Shown piece after piece: positions 16,180 through 25,351 of a stretch of 64,000 nucleotides of DNA. The position numbers and the translations under genes are program-made. Source of the DNA: Fontibacterium temperatum (GTDB lineage: Bacteria > Pseudomonadota > Alphaproteobacteria > Pelagibacterales > Pelagibacteraceae); assembly GCA_964203055.1 (NCBI GenBank), contig CAXNKS010000001.1, forward strand, positions 186,001-250,000, read 5' to 3'. Position 1 is the first letter of the stretch; every line of letters starts with the position of its first letter. The notes beneath the pieces are model-generated. The model ran no database searches. It saw only the letters and a list, made by a program, of their open reading frames with translations, and had not been told where the DNA came from.

Positions 16180-18846
16180 TTATTTTTTGGCCCTTATACT
16201 TGCTTGTGCAGCAGATAATCTTGCAATTGGAACTCTGTATGGCGAACAAGAGACATAATGCAATCCGGCTCTATGGCAAAAATCTATAGAATCTGGATCT
16301 CCACCATGCTCACCACAAATTCCAAGTTTAATATTTTTTTTTGCTTCAAGTCCTCGTGAACATGCAAGTTTTATAAGCTCACCTACTCCATCTTGATCAA
16401 TACTTACAAATGGGTCAATTTTGAATATTTTATTTTCAACATAATCATCTAAAAATTTACCAGAGTCGTCTCTGGATATGCCAAGTGTAGTCTGTGTTAA
16501 ATCATTTGTTCCAAAACTAAAAAAGTCTGCATGCTTTGCAATATTTTTTGCATTAAGAGCAGCTCTTGGAAGCTCAATCATAGTACCTACTAAATAATCT
16601 ACTTTAAAATTATTCTTTTTTTGAATTTCTTGTGCAATACGATCAACCAATTCTCTTAAAATTTCAATTTCTCTTTCTGTTGCAACAAGTGGAATCATAA
16701 TTTCCGGAATGACCGCTTCAACTTTTTGTTTTTGTAATTCATATAAAGCTTCAAAAATTGCTCGACATTGCATTTCATAAATTTCAGGAAAAGAAATTGC
16801 TAAACGACAACCTCTATGACCCAACATAGGATTTTCTTCATGCAAATAATTAATTCTATTTTTAATTTCGCTTGAATGAATTTTTAAAGATTTCGCTACA
16901 ATATCTATTTCTTTTTCAGTTTTTGGTAAAAATTCATGTAAAGGAGGATCTAACAGTCTAACTGTAACGGGAAGACCTTTCATAATTGTAAAAATTTCGA
17001 CAAAATCTTTTCTTTGAAATGGTAAAATTTTATCTAAAGCTTTTAGACGATCTTCTTTAGTTTTTGAAAGGATCATCTGTCTTACATATAAAATTCTTTC
17101 TTCATCAAAAAACATATGCTCTGTTCTACAAAGTCCAATTCCTTCTGCACCAAATCCTCTTGCAGTTCGAGAATCTAATGGGGTTTCGGCGTTTGCTCTA
17201 ATTTTTAAAGTTCTAACTTCATCGGCCCATTTCATCATCTCAGAAAAATCTCCTGAGATGTCTGGATTAATTGTCTTAACTTCTCCAAGCATTACTTCGC
17301 CTGTTGAACCATCGATTGTAATAATATCGCCCTCTTTTACTTCAATGTTTTCTACTTTGAAAAGTTTAGCTGCATAATCTATTTTTATAACTCCAGCGCC
17401 TGAAACACAGGGTCTTCCCATTCCTCTTGCAACAACAGCGGCATGGCTTGTCATTCCTCCTCTGCAAGTTAAAATTCCAACAGCAGCGTGCATTCCGTGA
17501 ATATCTTCTGGAGATGTTTCAACTCGAACTAAAATAGTATTTTGATTATTAGCCTTCATTTGCTCAGCATCATCTGCATTAAAAGTAACTTTTCCTGTTG
17601 CAGCACCTGGTGATGCTGGAAGTCCTTTTGCTATTACATTTTTTTTAGCTTTTGGATCTAAAGTTGGATGAAGAAGAGTATCTAAAATTTTTGGATCAAT
17701 TCTAAGTAATGCTTCGTCTTTTGTGATCAATTTTTCACTAACCATATCTACTGCAATCTTAATTGAAGCCTTTGCAGTTCTTTTTCCAGCTCTTGTCTGT
17801 AACATCCAAAGTTTCTTATTCTCAATGGTAAATTCAATATCTTGCATATCACGATAGTGAATCTCTAATTTTTTATAAATTTTTGTAAGTTCAGCGAATG
17901 CTTCTGGCATTGTCTCTTCTAATGATAAATCCTCAGAAGATGACTCTAGTCTTGCTTTTTTAGTAATATTTCTTGGTGTTCGAATTCCTGCAACAACATC
18001 TTCGCCTTGAGCATTAATTAAATATTCTCCATAAAAACTATTTTCTCCTGTGGACGGGTTTCTGGTAAATGCAACGCCCGTTGCACAATCATTGCCCATA
18101 TTACCAAACACCATGGATTGAATATTGACTGCTGTGCCCCACTCTTCAGGAATATTATTTAATCTTCTGTATGTTTTTGCCCTTTGATTTTGCCAAGATT
18201 GAAATACAGCGCTTATTGCTCCCCATAATTGTTCATGGGAGTCTTGAGGGAAATCTTTTTTTGTATTTTTCTTTACAATATCTTTATAATTGCCAACAAT
18301 TGTTTTCCAATCTTCAGCTTTAAGATCTGTGTCTGACAATACACCTTTTGTTAGTTTATAATTATCAAGCAAATCCTCAAAATTATGATGATCTACTTCA
18401 AGGACAACGTTGCTATACATTTGAATAAAGCGTCTGTAGCTATCATAAGCAAATGTTTCGTTATTAGTTTTTTTAATTAATCCTAAAACAGTTTTATCGT
18501 TCAGTCCTAAATTTAAAACAGTATCCATCATTCCGGGCATAGACACTCTTGCGCCTGATCTAACTGATACTAATAAAGGATTGTTAACATCGCCAAAATT
18601 TTTTCCTAAAATTTTTTCAATATTTTTTATAGCGTCTTCTACTTGAATTTTAAGATCGTCTGGATATTTTTGATTATTTTTATAAAACTCAGTGCAAACT
18701 TCTGTTGTAATTGTAAATCCTGGAGGAACAGGAAGGCCTAATTTTCCCATCTCCGCAAGGTTTGCACCTTTTCCACCTAAAAGAGGTTTTTGCGAGACAG
18801 TTCCTTCGCAATTTGAACTATTAAACTGATAAACCCACTTTGGCAT
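16180..18846 (-). CDS. ppdK: pyruvate, phosphate dikinase
   Basis: PPDK interconverts pyruvate, ATP and phosphate with phosphoenolpyruvate, AMP and diphosphate, so it can run gluconeogenesis or save ATP in glycolysis. The 888 residues match the full-length enzyme. The ATP-grasp domain starts GGKGANLAEMGKLGLPVPPG, the phosphohistidine swivel motif is CRGGMTSHAAVVARGMGRPC (about residues 450-470), and the C-terminal barrel contains LCRTEHMFF, EIMIPLV, FSFGTNDLTQT and the catalytic cysteine in GICGEHGGDP. It starts 3 bases after glyS and is probably cotranscribed with glyQ-glyS. Confidence 0.97.
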   Translation of the reverse strand: MPKWVYQFNSSNCEGTVSQKPLLGGKGANLAEMGKLGLPVPPGFTITTEVCTEFYKNNQKYPDDLKIQVEDAIKNIEKILGKNFGDVNNPLLVSVRSGARVSMPGMMDTVLNLGLNDKTVLGLIKKTNNETFAYDSYRRFIQMYSNVVLEVDHHNFEDLLDNYKLTKGVLSDTDLKAEDWKTIVGNYKDIVKKNTKKDFPQDSHEQLWGAISAVFQSWQNQRAKTYRRLNNIPEEWGTAVNIQSMVFGNMGNDCATGVAFTRNPSTGENSFYGEYLINAQGEDVVAGIRTPRNITKKARLESSSEDLSLEETMPEAFAELTKIYKKLEIHYRDMQDIEFTIENKKLWMLQTRAGKRTAKASIKIAVDMVSEKLITKDEALLRIDPKILDTLLHPTLDPKAKKNVIAKGLPASPGAATGKVTFNADDAEQMKANNQNTILVRVETSPEDIHGMHAAVGILTCRGGMTSHAAVVARGMGRPCVSGAGVIKIDYAAKLFKVENIEVKEGDIITIDGSTGEVMLGEVKTINPDISGDFSEMMKWADEVRTLKIRANAETPLDSRTARGFGAEGIGLCRTEHMFFDEERILYVRQMILSKTKEDRLKALDKILPFQRKDFVEIFTIMKGLPVTVRLLDPPLHEFLPKTEKEIDIVAKSLKIHSSEIKNRINYLHEENPMLGHRGCRLAISFPEIYEMQCRAIFEALYELQKQKVEAVIPEIMIPLVATEREIEILRELVDRIAQEIQKKNNFKVDYLVGTMIELPRAALNAKNIAKHADFFSFGTNDLTQTTLGISRDDSGKFLDDYVENKIFKIDPFVSIDQDGVGELIKLACSRGLEAKKNIKLGICGEHGGDPDSIDFCHRAGLHYVSCSPYRVPIARLSAAQASIRAKK

Positions 18847-18849
18847 TTT

Positions 18850-20916
18850 TTAAACCTCAAATTTTGAAAAGTCAGCAAAGCTATCAAAAGTTTTACACAA
18901 TAGAAATAATAACTCTAATCTGTTCTTTTTAATTTGTTCGTTTTCATCATTAACTTTTACGTTATCAAAAAACTTATCAACAAAACCTTTTGTGCCAGCT
19001 AGCAAACCCATCGTCTGTTCTACCGTTCGTAATCGTGCAGGAGTTGTATAATGTTCTCTAATTTCATTTATTTTTTCAAATAAAAAATTCTCTTCGTTAT
19101 GTTTAAATAAAACAGTTTCGGGATCTCCAAAAAGTTCTTGTTTAAGATCTTTTTTTGATTGCTCTAAGATATTTGCACATCTTTTATAAACTGCAATAAC
19201 ATTTAGCCCGTCATTACTTTTTACTACTTTGTTTAAATTTTTAATTTTAGTAAACAATGAATAATAGTCATCGGATCTACTATTAAATAAAACAGATTCA
19301 ATAACATCAGGTCTAACTTTTTGATCTTTAAGTAAGTTTTTAAAACGGTCTGAAATGAAAACCAAAATCTCCTCAGCAAACTTAGGGTTTTGTATGTTCA
19401 CTCTTTGCGTAAGATATGAGTTTTTTGAGTTATTAATTAACTCTTTTAATGAAATAGAAATTCTATTTTCTATTAATATTCTAAGAATACCAAGCGCTGA
19501 TCTTCTTAGCGCGTAAGGATCTTTTGAGCTTGTCGGCTTTTCATTGATACCGAAGAATCCAACTAAATTATCAATCTTATCAGAAAGAGCGACTGCAATT
19601 GAAATTTTTTCTTTTGGCACTCTATCTTCTGGTCCAATCGGTAAATAATGATCTGAGATTGCATTTGCAATTTCTAAGCTAAAACCTTGCTCTACTGCAA
19701 AGTACTTTCCTAACACACCCTGAAGCTCTGGATATTCTCCTACTAAATCTGAAACTAAATCTGCTTTACAAATTGAAGCTGCTATTTCTGCATCGTCTTT
19801 TTTACAATTAATAAAATCTGCAATTAATGATGCTAAAACTCTTATTCTTTGTGTTTTATCATGAAGCGAACCAAGACTTTGATAAAAAGTGATTCCCTTA
19901 AGTTTATTTACTTGTTTTACTAGATTTTGACTTTTATTTTTTTCCCAGAAAAATTTTGCATCTGATAAACGTGCGGCAAGAACTCTTTCATTCCCTTTTA
20001 TAATTTTATTTGTAATATCTTCTTTATTTGCAACGACAATAAAATTATTAATTAACTTATGATTGTTAGTGGAGCGCATTGGGAAATATCTTTGATGATG
20101 CTGCATTGTTAAAATGAGAAGCTCTTCTGGTAATTTTAAAAAATCTTTTAAAAATGATCCTTTTAGAACAATTGGATCCTCAACAAGATTAATGACTTGC
20201 TTAAGTAATTTATTATTAATTTCTAATTCACAATCATTCTTTTTAAGAAACGATTGAATATTTTTAGTAATTAATTTTTCTCTCTCTGCGTTATCAAAGG
20301 CAATTCTTTTATCGGTTAATATTTTTTTAAAATGACTATAATCTTTTATAACAACTGCTTTATCTTCTAATGGACCATCCACATAAGTGATATTTGTTGA
20401 TGTTAAATGAAAAAAATTAAATGAAATAGTTTGTTTATCAAATAAACATAAAATTGATTTTAAAGGTCTGCCCCAAGAAAGATCATGATTGCCCCAACGC
20501 ATTTTTTTTCGCCATTGTAGGCCATTTAAAAAATGAGGAATATTTTTCTTAATTTCCTCGATAACTGGAGTTTCTTTTTTTTGTGTTTTTGCAAAAATAA
20601 ACTTTCCTTTGTCTGTTTCTTCTTCATAAATATCTTTTGGATCTAAATTATTTGATTTAACAAAACCTTGCACAGCTTGTTCTGGTGCTCCAACTTTTGG
20701 ACCTCTTAAAACTTTGGCTTCAGTTTTGATATTTGTTGGTAAATTACTATAATAAAAAATTAATCTTTTTGGAGTTGAGTAGATTTCACTTACGACTTTT
20801 TTAAAATCATTCTTTTCAAAAAACGATGTAAAATTTGCACTAATATTACTCTTTGCATCTTCTTGTAGTGTGGGTGGTATTTCTTCAGAATATAATTCTA
20901 ATAATAAGTCAGACAT
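18850..20916 (-). CDS. glyS: glycine--tRNA ligase beta subunit
   Basis: This is the large subunit of the bacterial alpha2beta2 glycyl-tRNA synthetase, carrying tRNA-binding and HD-like domains. The 688-residue protein has the expected N-terminus LLLELYSEEIPP, the segments RWGNHDLSWGRPL, LILTMQHHQRYFP, LAARLSDAKFFWEKN and DKIDNLVGFFGINEKPTSSKDPYALRR, and a DALR-like anticodon domain at the end. The start overlaps the glyQ stop by one base, consistent with equal production of the subunits. Confidence 0.96.
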   Translation of the reverse strand: MSDLLLELYSEEIPPTLQEDAKSNISANFTSFFEKNDFKKVVSEIYSTPKRLIFYYSNLPTNIKTEAKVLRGPKVGAPEQAVQGFVKSNNLDPKDIYEEETDKGKFIFAKTQKKETPVIEEIKKNIPHFLNGLQWRKKMRWGNHDLSWGRPLKSILCLFDKQTISFNFFHLTSTNITYVDGPLEDKAVVIKDYSHFKKILTDKRIAFDNAEREKLITKNIQSFLKKNDCELEINNKLLKQVINLVEDPIVLKGSFLKDFLKLPEELLILTMQHHQRYFPMRSTNNHKLINNFIVVANKEDITNKIIKGNERVLAARLSDAKFFWEKNKSQNLVKQVNKLKGITFYQSLGSLHDKTQRIRVLASLIADFINCKKDDAEIAASICKADLVSDLVGEYPELQGVLGKYFAVEQGFSLEIANAISDHYLPIGPEDRVPKEKISIAVALSDKIDNLVGFFGINEKPTSSKDPYALRRSALGILRILIENRISISLKELINNSKNSYLTQRVNIQNPKFAEEILVFISDRFKNLLKDQKVRPDVIESVLFNSRSDDYYSLFTKIKNLNKVVKSNDGLNVIAVYKRCANILEQSKKDLKQELFGDPETVLFKHNEENFLFEKINEIREHYTTPARLRTVEQTMGLLAGTKGFVDKFFDNVKVNDENEQIKKNRLELLFLLCKTFDSFADFSKFEV

Positions 20917-21845
20917 TAGTCAGGGTTCTTTAACCAAACTTCTGCTGTGCTTTTAACAAGAGTTCTAATTTTGTTAATAAATCCAGCTCTTTCTGTCACG
21001 GATATAACTCCTCTTGCATCTAAAGTATTAAAGATATGACTGGCTTTTAAACACTGATCATAGGCAGGAAGTGCTAAATTTTTAGATAATATATTCTGAC
21101 ACTCGCTCTCTGCCATCGCAAAAGATTTTAGAAGATTGTCTGTGTTTGCAAATTCAAAATTGTATGCTGAAAATTCTTTTTCATTACGTTTATAAACATC
21201 TCCATATTTAACCCCTTCATTATTCCATCTGATGTCGAATACACTGTCTACTCCTTGAATGAACATTGTAATTCTCTCAAGACCATAAGTAATTTCTGCT
21301 GAGACTGGTTTACATTCAAACCCTGCCATTTGTTGAAAGTAAGTAAATTGAGTAATCTCCATTCCATCGCACCAAACTTCCCATCCAAGTCCTGAAGCTC
21401 CTAATGTCGGACTTTCCCAATCATCTTCTACAAAACGAATATCATGCTCTTTATAATTTATTCCAAGCGCACTTAAACTTCTAAGATAAAGACTTTGAAC
21501 ATTCTCTGGTGATGGTTTGATTAAAACTTGAAATTGATAATAATGTTGAAGTCTGTTTGGATTATCTCCGTAACGTCCATCCGTTGGTCTTCTTGAGGGT
21601 TGAACATAAGCTGCTTTCCAAGGTTTAGGTCCTAGAGATCTTAATGTCGTTGCGGGATGAAAAGTGCCAGCTCCAACTTCCATGTCATAAGGCTGCATCA
21701 CAACACAACCATAATCAGACCAAAATTTTTGTAATTTAAATATAACTTCCTGAAAAGATAAATCTTGTGGTTTAGATTTATTTTTAGTTATAACTTTTTT
21801 TTTTGTTATAACTTTTTTTTTATTTAATTTCTTTTTAGCTACCAT
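20916..21845 (-). CDS. glyQ: glycine--tRNA ligase alpha subunit
   Basis: This is the catalytic class II subunit of the heterotetrameric glycyl-tRNA synthetase. SFQEVIFKLQKFWSDYGCVV, EVGAGTFHPATTLRSLGP, VQPSRRPTDGRYGDNPNRL, HYYQFQVLIKPSPEN and EITYGLERITMFIQGV are diagnostic. The annotated start adds about 28 Lys-rich residues before the family's normal beginning, including a repeated KKKVITK unit; no other good start lies closer, so I keep it. It forms an operon with glyS and ppdK, and lies 2 bases after sppA. Confidence 0.95.
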   Translation of the reverse strand: MVAKKKLNKKKVITKKKVITKNKSKPQDLSFQEVIFKLQKFWSDYGCVVMQPYDMEVGAGTFHPATTLRSLGPKPWKAAYVQPSRRPTDGRYGDNPNRLQHYYQFQVLIKPSPENVQSLYLRSLSALGINYKEHDIRFVEDDWESPTLGASGLGWEVWCDGMEITQFTYFQQMAGFECKPVSAEITYGLERITMFIQGVDSVFDIRWNNEGVKYGDVYKRNEKEFSAYNFEFANTDNLLKSFAMAESECQNILSKNLALPAYDQCLKASHIFNTLDARGVISVTERAGFINKIRTLVKSTAEVWLKNPD

Positions 21846-21847
21846 TT

Positions 21848-22660
21848 TTATAAGCCATATTTGTTCCAGATCGATCTTACTTCCAGTTCATTTATAACTT
21901 CTGAATACGATCCTGGTAATTGTGAGGAAAGTTTTCTTTTTAACCAACTTTGCGCTGCTTCAAATTTTTTAACTTTAAGGTCTTTGCCAAATTTTTCTTT
22001 TAAAATTTCTTGCAAAGTTCCAACTCCATCAATTAAACCAAGTTGTAATGATTTTTTTCCAGACCAAAACTCCCCAGAAAATAACATTGAATAATTTTCA
22101 GATTTTAATTTATCTTTTCTACTGTTCTTCACTAAATTAATGAACTCTTCATGCAAATCTTTTTGCAAAGATTTTAGCTTTTCTACATCTTCTTTTTTTT
22201 CTTCTAAAAATGGATCTAAAATACTTTTACTTTCGCCAGCAGTATGTACTCTTCTTTCTACGCCAATTTTTTTTATCAAGTCTTGAAATCCAAATGCTGA
22301 ATAAATAACTCCAATAGATCCAACGATTGAATTAGCGTTTGCATAAATTTCATCTCCTGCGCACATCAACATATATCCGCCTGAAGCAGCCACATCTTCA
22401 GCATAAGTAATTACTTTGACTTTTTTCTCTTCCGCTTGTGATCGAATAAGATCATATAAAAGATTAGACTGAACTGGTGATCCTCCAGGAGAATTAATAG
22501 ATATAACTACTGCTTTAATATTCTTTAAAGCAAAGGCTTTTTTAATAATATCGGTTTGAGAAGAATAGCTCATGCCTTGGCTAAATCTGCCTACATTGCC
22601 TATAACTCCATTTAATCTGATTAGGGAAACTGTTGGTTTTGATTTAAAAAAAGAAAACAT
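21848..22660 (-). CDS. sppA: signal peptide peptidase SppA-like protease (S49 family)
   Basis: S49 serine proteases degrade leftover signal peptides in or at the inner membrane. The 270-residue protein is the short form. VVISINSPGGSPVQSN sets up the fold, the nucleophile serine is in EDVAASGGYMLMCAGDEI (about residue 100), SIVGSIGVIY follows, and the general-base lysine is in AGESKSILDPF (about residue 150). The N-terminus lacks an obvious membrane anchor, so it may act from the cytoplasmic face or bind the membrane peripherally. It is the first gene of sppA-glyQ-glyS-ppdK on the minus strand and diverges from ispB. Confidence 0.87.
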   Translation of the reverse strand: MFSFFKSKPTVSLIRLNGVIGNVGRFSQGMSYSSQTDIIKKAFALKNIKAVVISINSPGGSPVQSNLLYDLIRSQAEEKKVKVITYAEDVAASGGYMLMCAGDEIYANANSIVGSIGVIYSAFGFQDLIKKIGVERRVHTAGESKSILDPFLEEKKEDVEKLKSLQKDLHEEFINLVKNSRKDKLKSENYSMLFSGEFWSGKKSLQLGLIDGVGTLQEILKEKFGKDLKVKKFEAAQSWLKRKLSSQLPGSYSEVINELEVRSIWNKYGL

Positions 22661-22749
22661 ATTTATTCATACCTATTAAACGTTTATTATCAGTATTCCA
22701 GAATAAAAATTTAATAAAACTTTATATTTATTAATGCTACAAACGCCTC

Positions 22750-23763
22750 GTGAAAAATAATATCGTACAACTAGAAAAATTTCAGAAAAAAAATCCTTAC
22801 GATTCTCTAAAGGAAATATTTAATAACGACTTAGATAAAGCAGAAGAATTTACTAAATCAAAATTATCAAGCGAAGTAGATCTAATTGGAAAAATGGCCC
22901 TATATCAATTAGGCTCTGGGGGAAAAAGATTAAGATCTATACTTACTTTAGCAAGCTCAAAAATTTCAGAATATAAAGGAGAGCATAATATTCATTTAGC
23001 TGCATGTGTTGAGCTTATTCATAGCGCAACTTTACTACATGATGATGTTATTGATAACAGCTCCGTAAGAAGAGGTAAAAAAACTTCGAATGTTATTTGG
23101 GGAAATCAAACCTCTATATTAGTCGGAGACTATTTCTTGAGCAGATGTTTTGAAATTATGGTTGATGTTGGCTCTTTAGAAGTTTTAAAATTACTATCAA
23201 ATGTGTCTGCAGAAATTGCTCAAGGTGAGGTACTTCAGCTTCAGCACAAAAACGAAGTAGATATTACTGAACAGGTTTATTTAAATATTATAACGCAAAA
23301 AACAGCTTCATTATTTGGTGCCGCAATGAAAGTGGGTGGTTGTCTTGCAAATAAATCTGAAAATGAAAAAAAAGCATTACAATCATGTGGAGTAAACCTT
23401 GGTATCGTATTCCAAATCAGTGATGATATTTTAGATTACAATTCTACCAAAGTATTTGGAAAAGATATCGGTAATGATTTTTATGAAGGCAAAATTACTT
23501 TACCAATAATTATTTTGTTCCAAAAATCAAATGAAACTGAACGTGAACAAATTAAGAAATATTTTACTCAAGAAACAAGAACTGAAGAAGAGTTAAATAA
23601 AATTTTATCATTAATGCAAAAGTACGATGTAATTACTATTTGCAAAAAAAGAGCAGAGCATTTTTCAAATATATCTGCTGACTCTTTAAATATATTCAAA
23701 GATTCTGATATTAAAAAAAATCTTCAAGAACTATCTTTTTATTTAATTAATAGGTCGAATTAA
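22750..23763 (+). CDS. ispB: trans-polyprenyl diphosphate synthase (octaprenyl type)
   Basis: The enzyme extends farnesyl diphosphate with isopentenyl diphosphate to the long side chain of ubiquinone. The 337-residue protein has both Asp-rich motifs: LLHDDVIDNSSVRRGKKTSN (about residue 96) and FQISDDILDYN (about residue 222), plus GGKRLRSILTLASSK and GDYFLSRCFEIM. The start is GTG at 22750. Exact chain length cannot be read, so decaprenyl is equally possible. The 3' end overlaps the convergent tspO-like gene by 17 bases. Confidence 0.9.
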   Translation: MKNNIVQLEKFQKKNPYDSLKEIFNNDLDKAEEFTKSKLSSEVDLIGKMALYQLGSGGKRLRSILTLASSKISEYKGEHNIHLAACVELIHSATLLHDDVIDNSSVRRGKKTSNVIWGNQTSILVGDYFLSRCFEIMVDVGSLEVLKLLSNVSAEIAQGEVLQLQHKNEVDITEQVYLNIITQKTASLFGAAMKVGGCLANKSENEKKALQSCGVNLGIVFQISDDILDYNSTKVFGKDIGNDFYEGKITLPIIILFQKSNETEREQIKKYFTQETRTEEELNKILSLMQKYDVITICKKRAEHFSNISADSLNIFKDSDIKKNLQELSFYLINRSN

Positions 23764-24238
23764 GAATATAAATGGTGCTATTTAAATATAGCGCAAACGT
23801 CGACCAGGCAAAATAAGGAAGCATTAGCAAAACGGAAGGCTTGCTGTATTTTGAATATAAAACCATCAAATATAAAATAAAAAAAATAATGATCGAGATT
23901 ATAAAGCTCGCAAGAAAAATTTGCTTATAATAGAAAAATACATAACTCCAACTTGCATTAATTAATAAATGAATAAAATAAATTGCTAAAATTTTATTTG
24001 AATGTTTGCTTTTTTTATAAGCAAGCCAAACTGCAACTGACATCATTACATAAAGCAATGTCCACACTGGTCCAAAAATCCAATTAGGAGGATTAAATGC
24101 TGGCTTTACTAAATTATAATACCAAGGATCTAATGCTGCTCTTGTTACTAATCCTGCTGGAAAAGTTATTAAAAAAGTAGCTGCAACAATTACAAATAAA
24201 CTTAAGTAGCCTTGTGATTTCGATTTAGATTTTTCCAT
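23747..24238 (-). CDS. tspO: TspO/MBR family tryptophan-rich sensory protein
   Basis: TspO proteins are five-helix membrane proteins that bind porphyrins and tryptophan-rich ligands and modulate tetrapyrrole, stress and pigment responses. The 163-residue protein has the hallmark PWYYNLVKPAFNPPNWIFGP and VWTLLYVMMSVAVWL, then INASWSYVFFYYKQIFLA and LPYFAWSTFALYLNSTI. In photoheterotrophs it is often linked to light or oxygen control, which fits the retinal gene elsewhere in this window. It overlaps ispB by 17 bases and may be cotranscribed with a 52-codon gene just upstream. Confidence 0.92.
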   Translation of the reverse strand: MEKSKSKSQGYLSLFVIVAATFLITFPAGLVTRAALDPWYYNLVKPAFNPPNWIFGPVWTLLYVMMSVAVWLAYKKSKHSNKILAIYFIHLLINASWSYVFFYYKQIFLASFIISIIIFFILYLMVLYSKYSKPSVLLMLPYFAWSTFALYLNSTIYILNSTY

Positions 24239-24240
24239 TA

Positions 24241-24399
24241 TTAACTAGTTGCTTTAACGTAAAACAATGCAAGAGCCGCCAATATATGTCCGTAATAAGT
24301 TAAGTTTGTGAAAACTCTTAATATAAATTTATGATCATCTTTTATTTTAAGATAATCGCAAAGAACATTGCCTGGATTATAAAGTAACTCTAATTTCAA
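24241..24399 (-). CDS. possible 52-residue small protein upstream of tspO
   Basis: The minus-strand frame from a TTG at 24399 to TAA at 24241 encodes 52 residues starting MKLELLYNPGNVLCDYLKIK. It has charged residues (DDHKFILRVF) and a C-terminal hydrophobic helix (YYGHILAALALFYV). It ends 3 bases before the tspO start on the same strand. The composition and proximity look genuine, but the start is a TTG without a visible ribosome binding site and the frame is closed only 7 codons upstream of it. Confidence 0.42.
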   Translation of the reverse strand: MKLELLYNPGNVLCDYLKIKDDHKFILRVFTNLTYYGHILAALALFYVKATS

Positions 24400-24507
24400 A
24401 TAACTAGCTTTGTTTTGTAACTATTAAGAGGTCTATTGCTCACGAATCCCATATTCTTTTATCCAATGTTAAAAGTCAATTTTAGTAACGTTAGCAGGTT
24501 TAATCAT

Positions 24508-24588
24508 ATGAAAAACAAAAGTTTTACTGACCTTATAATTGCACACAAGAATGATATATCTAATTTAATTAAGTATTTAAAAATATGA
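24508..24588 (+). CDS. possible 26-residue leader peptide of the ProC-like gene
   Basis: An ATG at 24508 opens a 26-codon frame (starting MKNKSFTDLIIAHKNDISNL) whose TGA overlaps the next gene's ATG as ATGA at 24585-24588. Such overlap is the rule among coupled genes in this window, so this may be a small upstream gene or leader that sets translation of the reductase. It could also be chance. Confidence 0.35.
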   Translation: MKNKSFTDLIIAHKNDISNLIKYLKI

Positions 24589-25349
24589 AATTAGGTTTTA
24601 TTGGTGTTGGAAAAATTGCAACTTCAGTTGTTGAGGGAATTTTTAAAGCAAAAATAAACATTAAAGAAATAATTCTTTCGCCTAAAAATAAAAATAACGC
24701 AAGAATCTTAAAAAAAAAATTTTCAAGAATTAAAATCGCAAAATCTAATCAAGAAGTACTAGATAAATCTAATTGGATTGTTCTGTCGGTTACTCCAAAA
24801 GTTGGAAAACAGATATTAGAAAAATTAAAATTTAAAGCCAGTCACACAGTTTTAAATTTTATCTCCACCATCCATAATCAACAATTAAAAAGCGTCATAT
24901 CACCAGCTAAAAAGATATTTAAAATCGCACCTCTTCCTATGATTAAACATAATCTAGGTCCTATTATTGTTTATCCAAAAAATAAAGTAATTGAGGGTTT
25001 CTTTAACAAACTTGGAAAAGTCATTGCAACAAGTAATGAAAAAGAAAATAAAAAATTATGGGTGATGACTTCATTTATGGCAACCTATTTTGAAATATTT
25101 AATACCGCACATAAATGGTTTTTAAGAAAAGGAATTAACAAAAATAAATCTATGGAATATCTAATTCATTTATTTAAAGCTCTAAATAATGAAACTATAA
25201 AAAATTCAAACTATTCAATGGATAAAATGATTAAAGAATTTCAAACTAAGGGCGGTATTAATGAAGAGCTTTTAAACAAAGCAAAAAAATCTGGAGTATT
25301 TAAAAATTTAAATAAAGGTTTTGATAAAATTTATAACCGAGTAAAATAA
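24585..25349 (+). CDS. pyrroline-5-carboxylate reductase-like protein
   Basis: The 254-residue protein starts with a Rossmann NAD(P)-binding motif, MKLGFIGVGKIATSVVEGI, followed by NWIVLSVTPKVGKQILEKL and FKIAPLPMIKHNLGPIIVY. These match the ProC family order, in which P5C is reduced to proline. The C-terminal helical dimerisation half is divergent and shorter, and the usual DALTALSGSGPAY-type motif is not clearly present. It may therefore be a ProC paralogue with another imine or keto substrate. It is preceded by a coupled small ORF and converges on pdxH. Confidence 0.7.
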   Translation: MKLGFIGVGKIATSVVEGIFKAKINIKEIILSPKNKNNARILKKKFSRIKIAKSNQEVLDKSNWIVLSVTPKVGKQILEKLKFKASHTVLNFISTIHNQQLKSVISPAKKIFKIAPLPMIKHNLGPIIVYPKNKVIEGFFNKLGKVIATSNEKENKKLWVMTSFMATYFEIFNTAHKWFLRKGINKNKSMEYLIHLFKALNNETIKNSNYSMDKMIKEFQTKGGINEELLNKAKKSGVFKNLNKGFDKIYNRVK

Positions 25350-25351
25350 TC

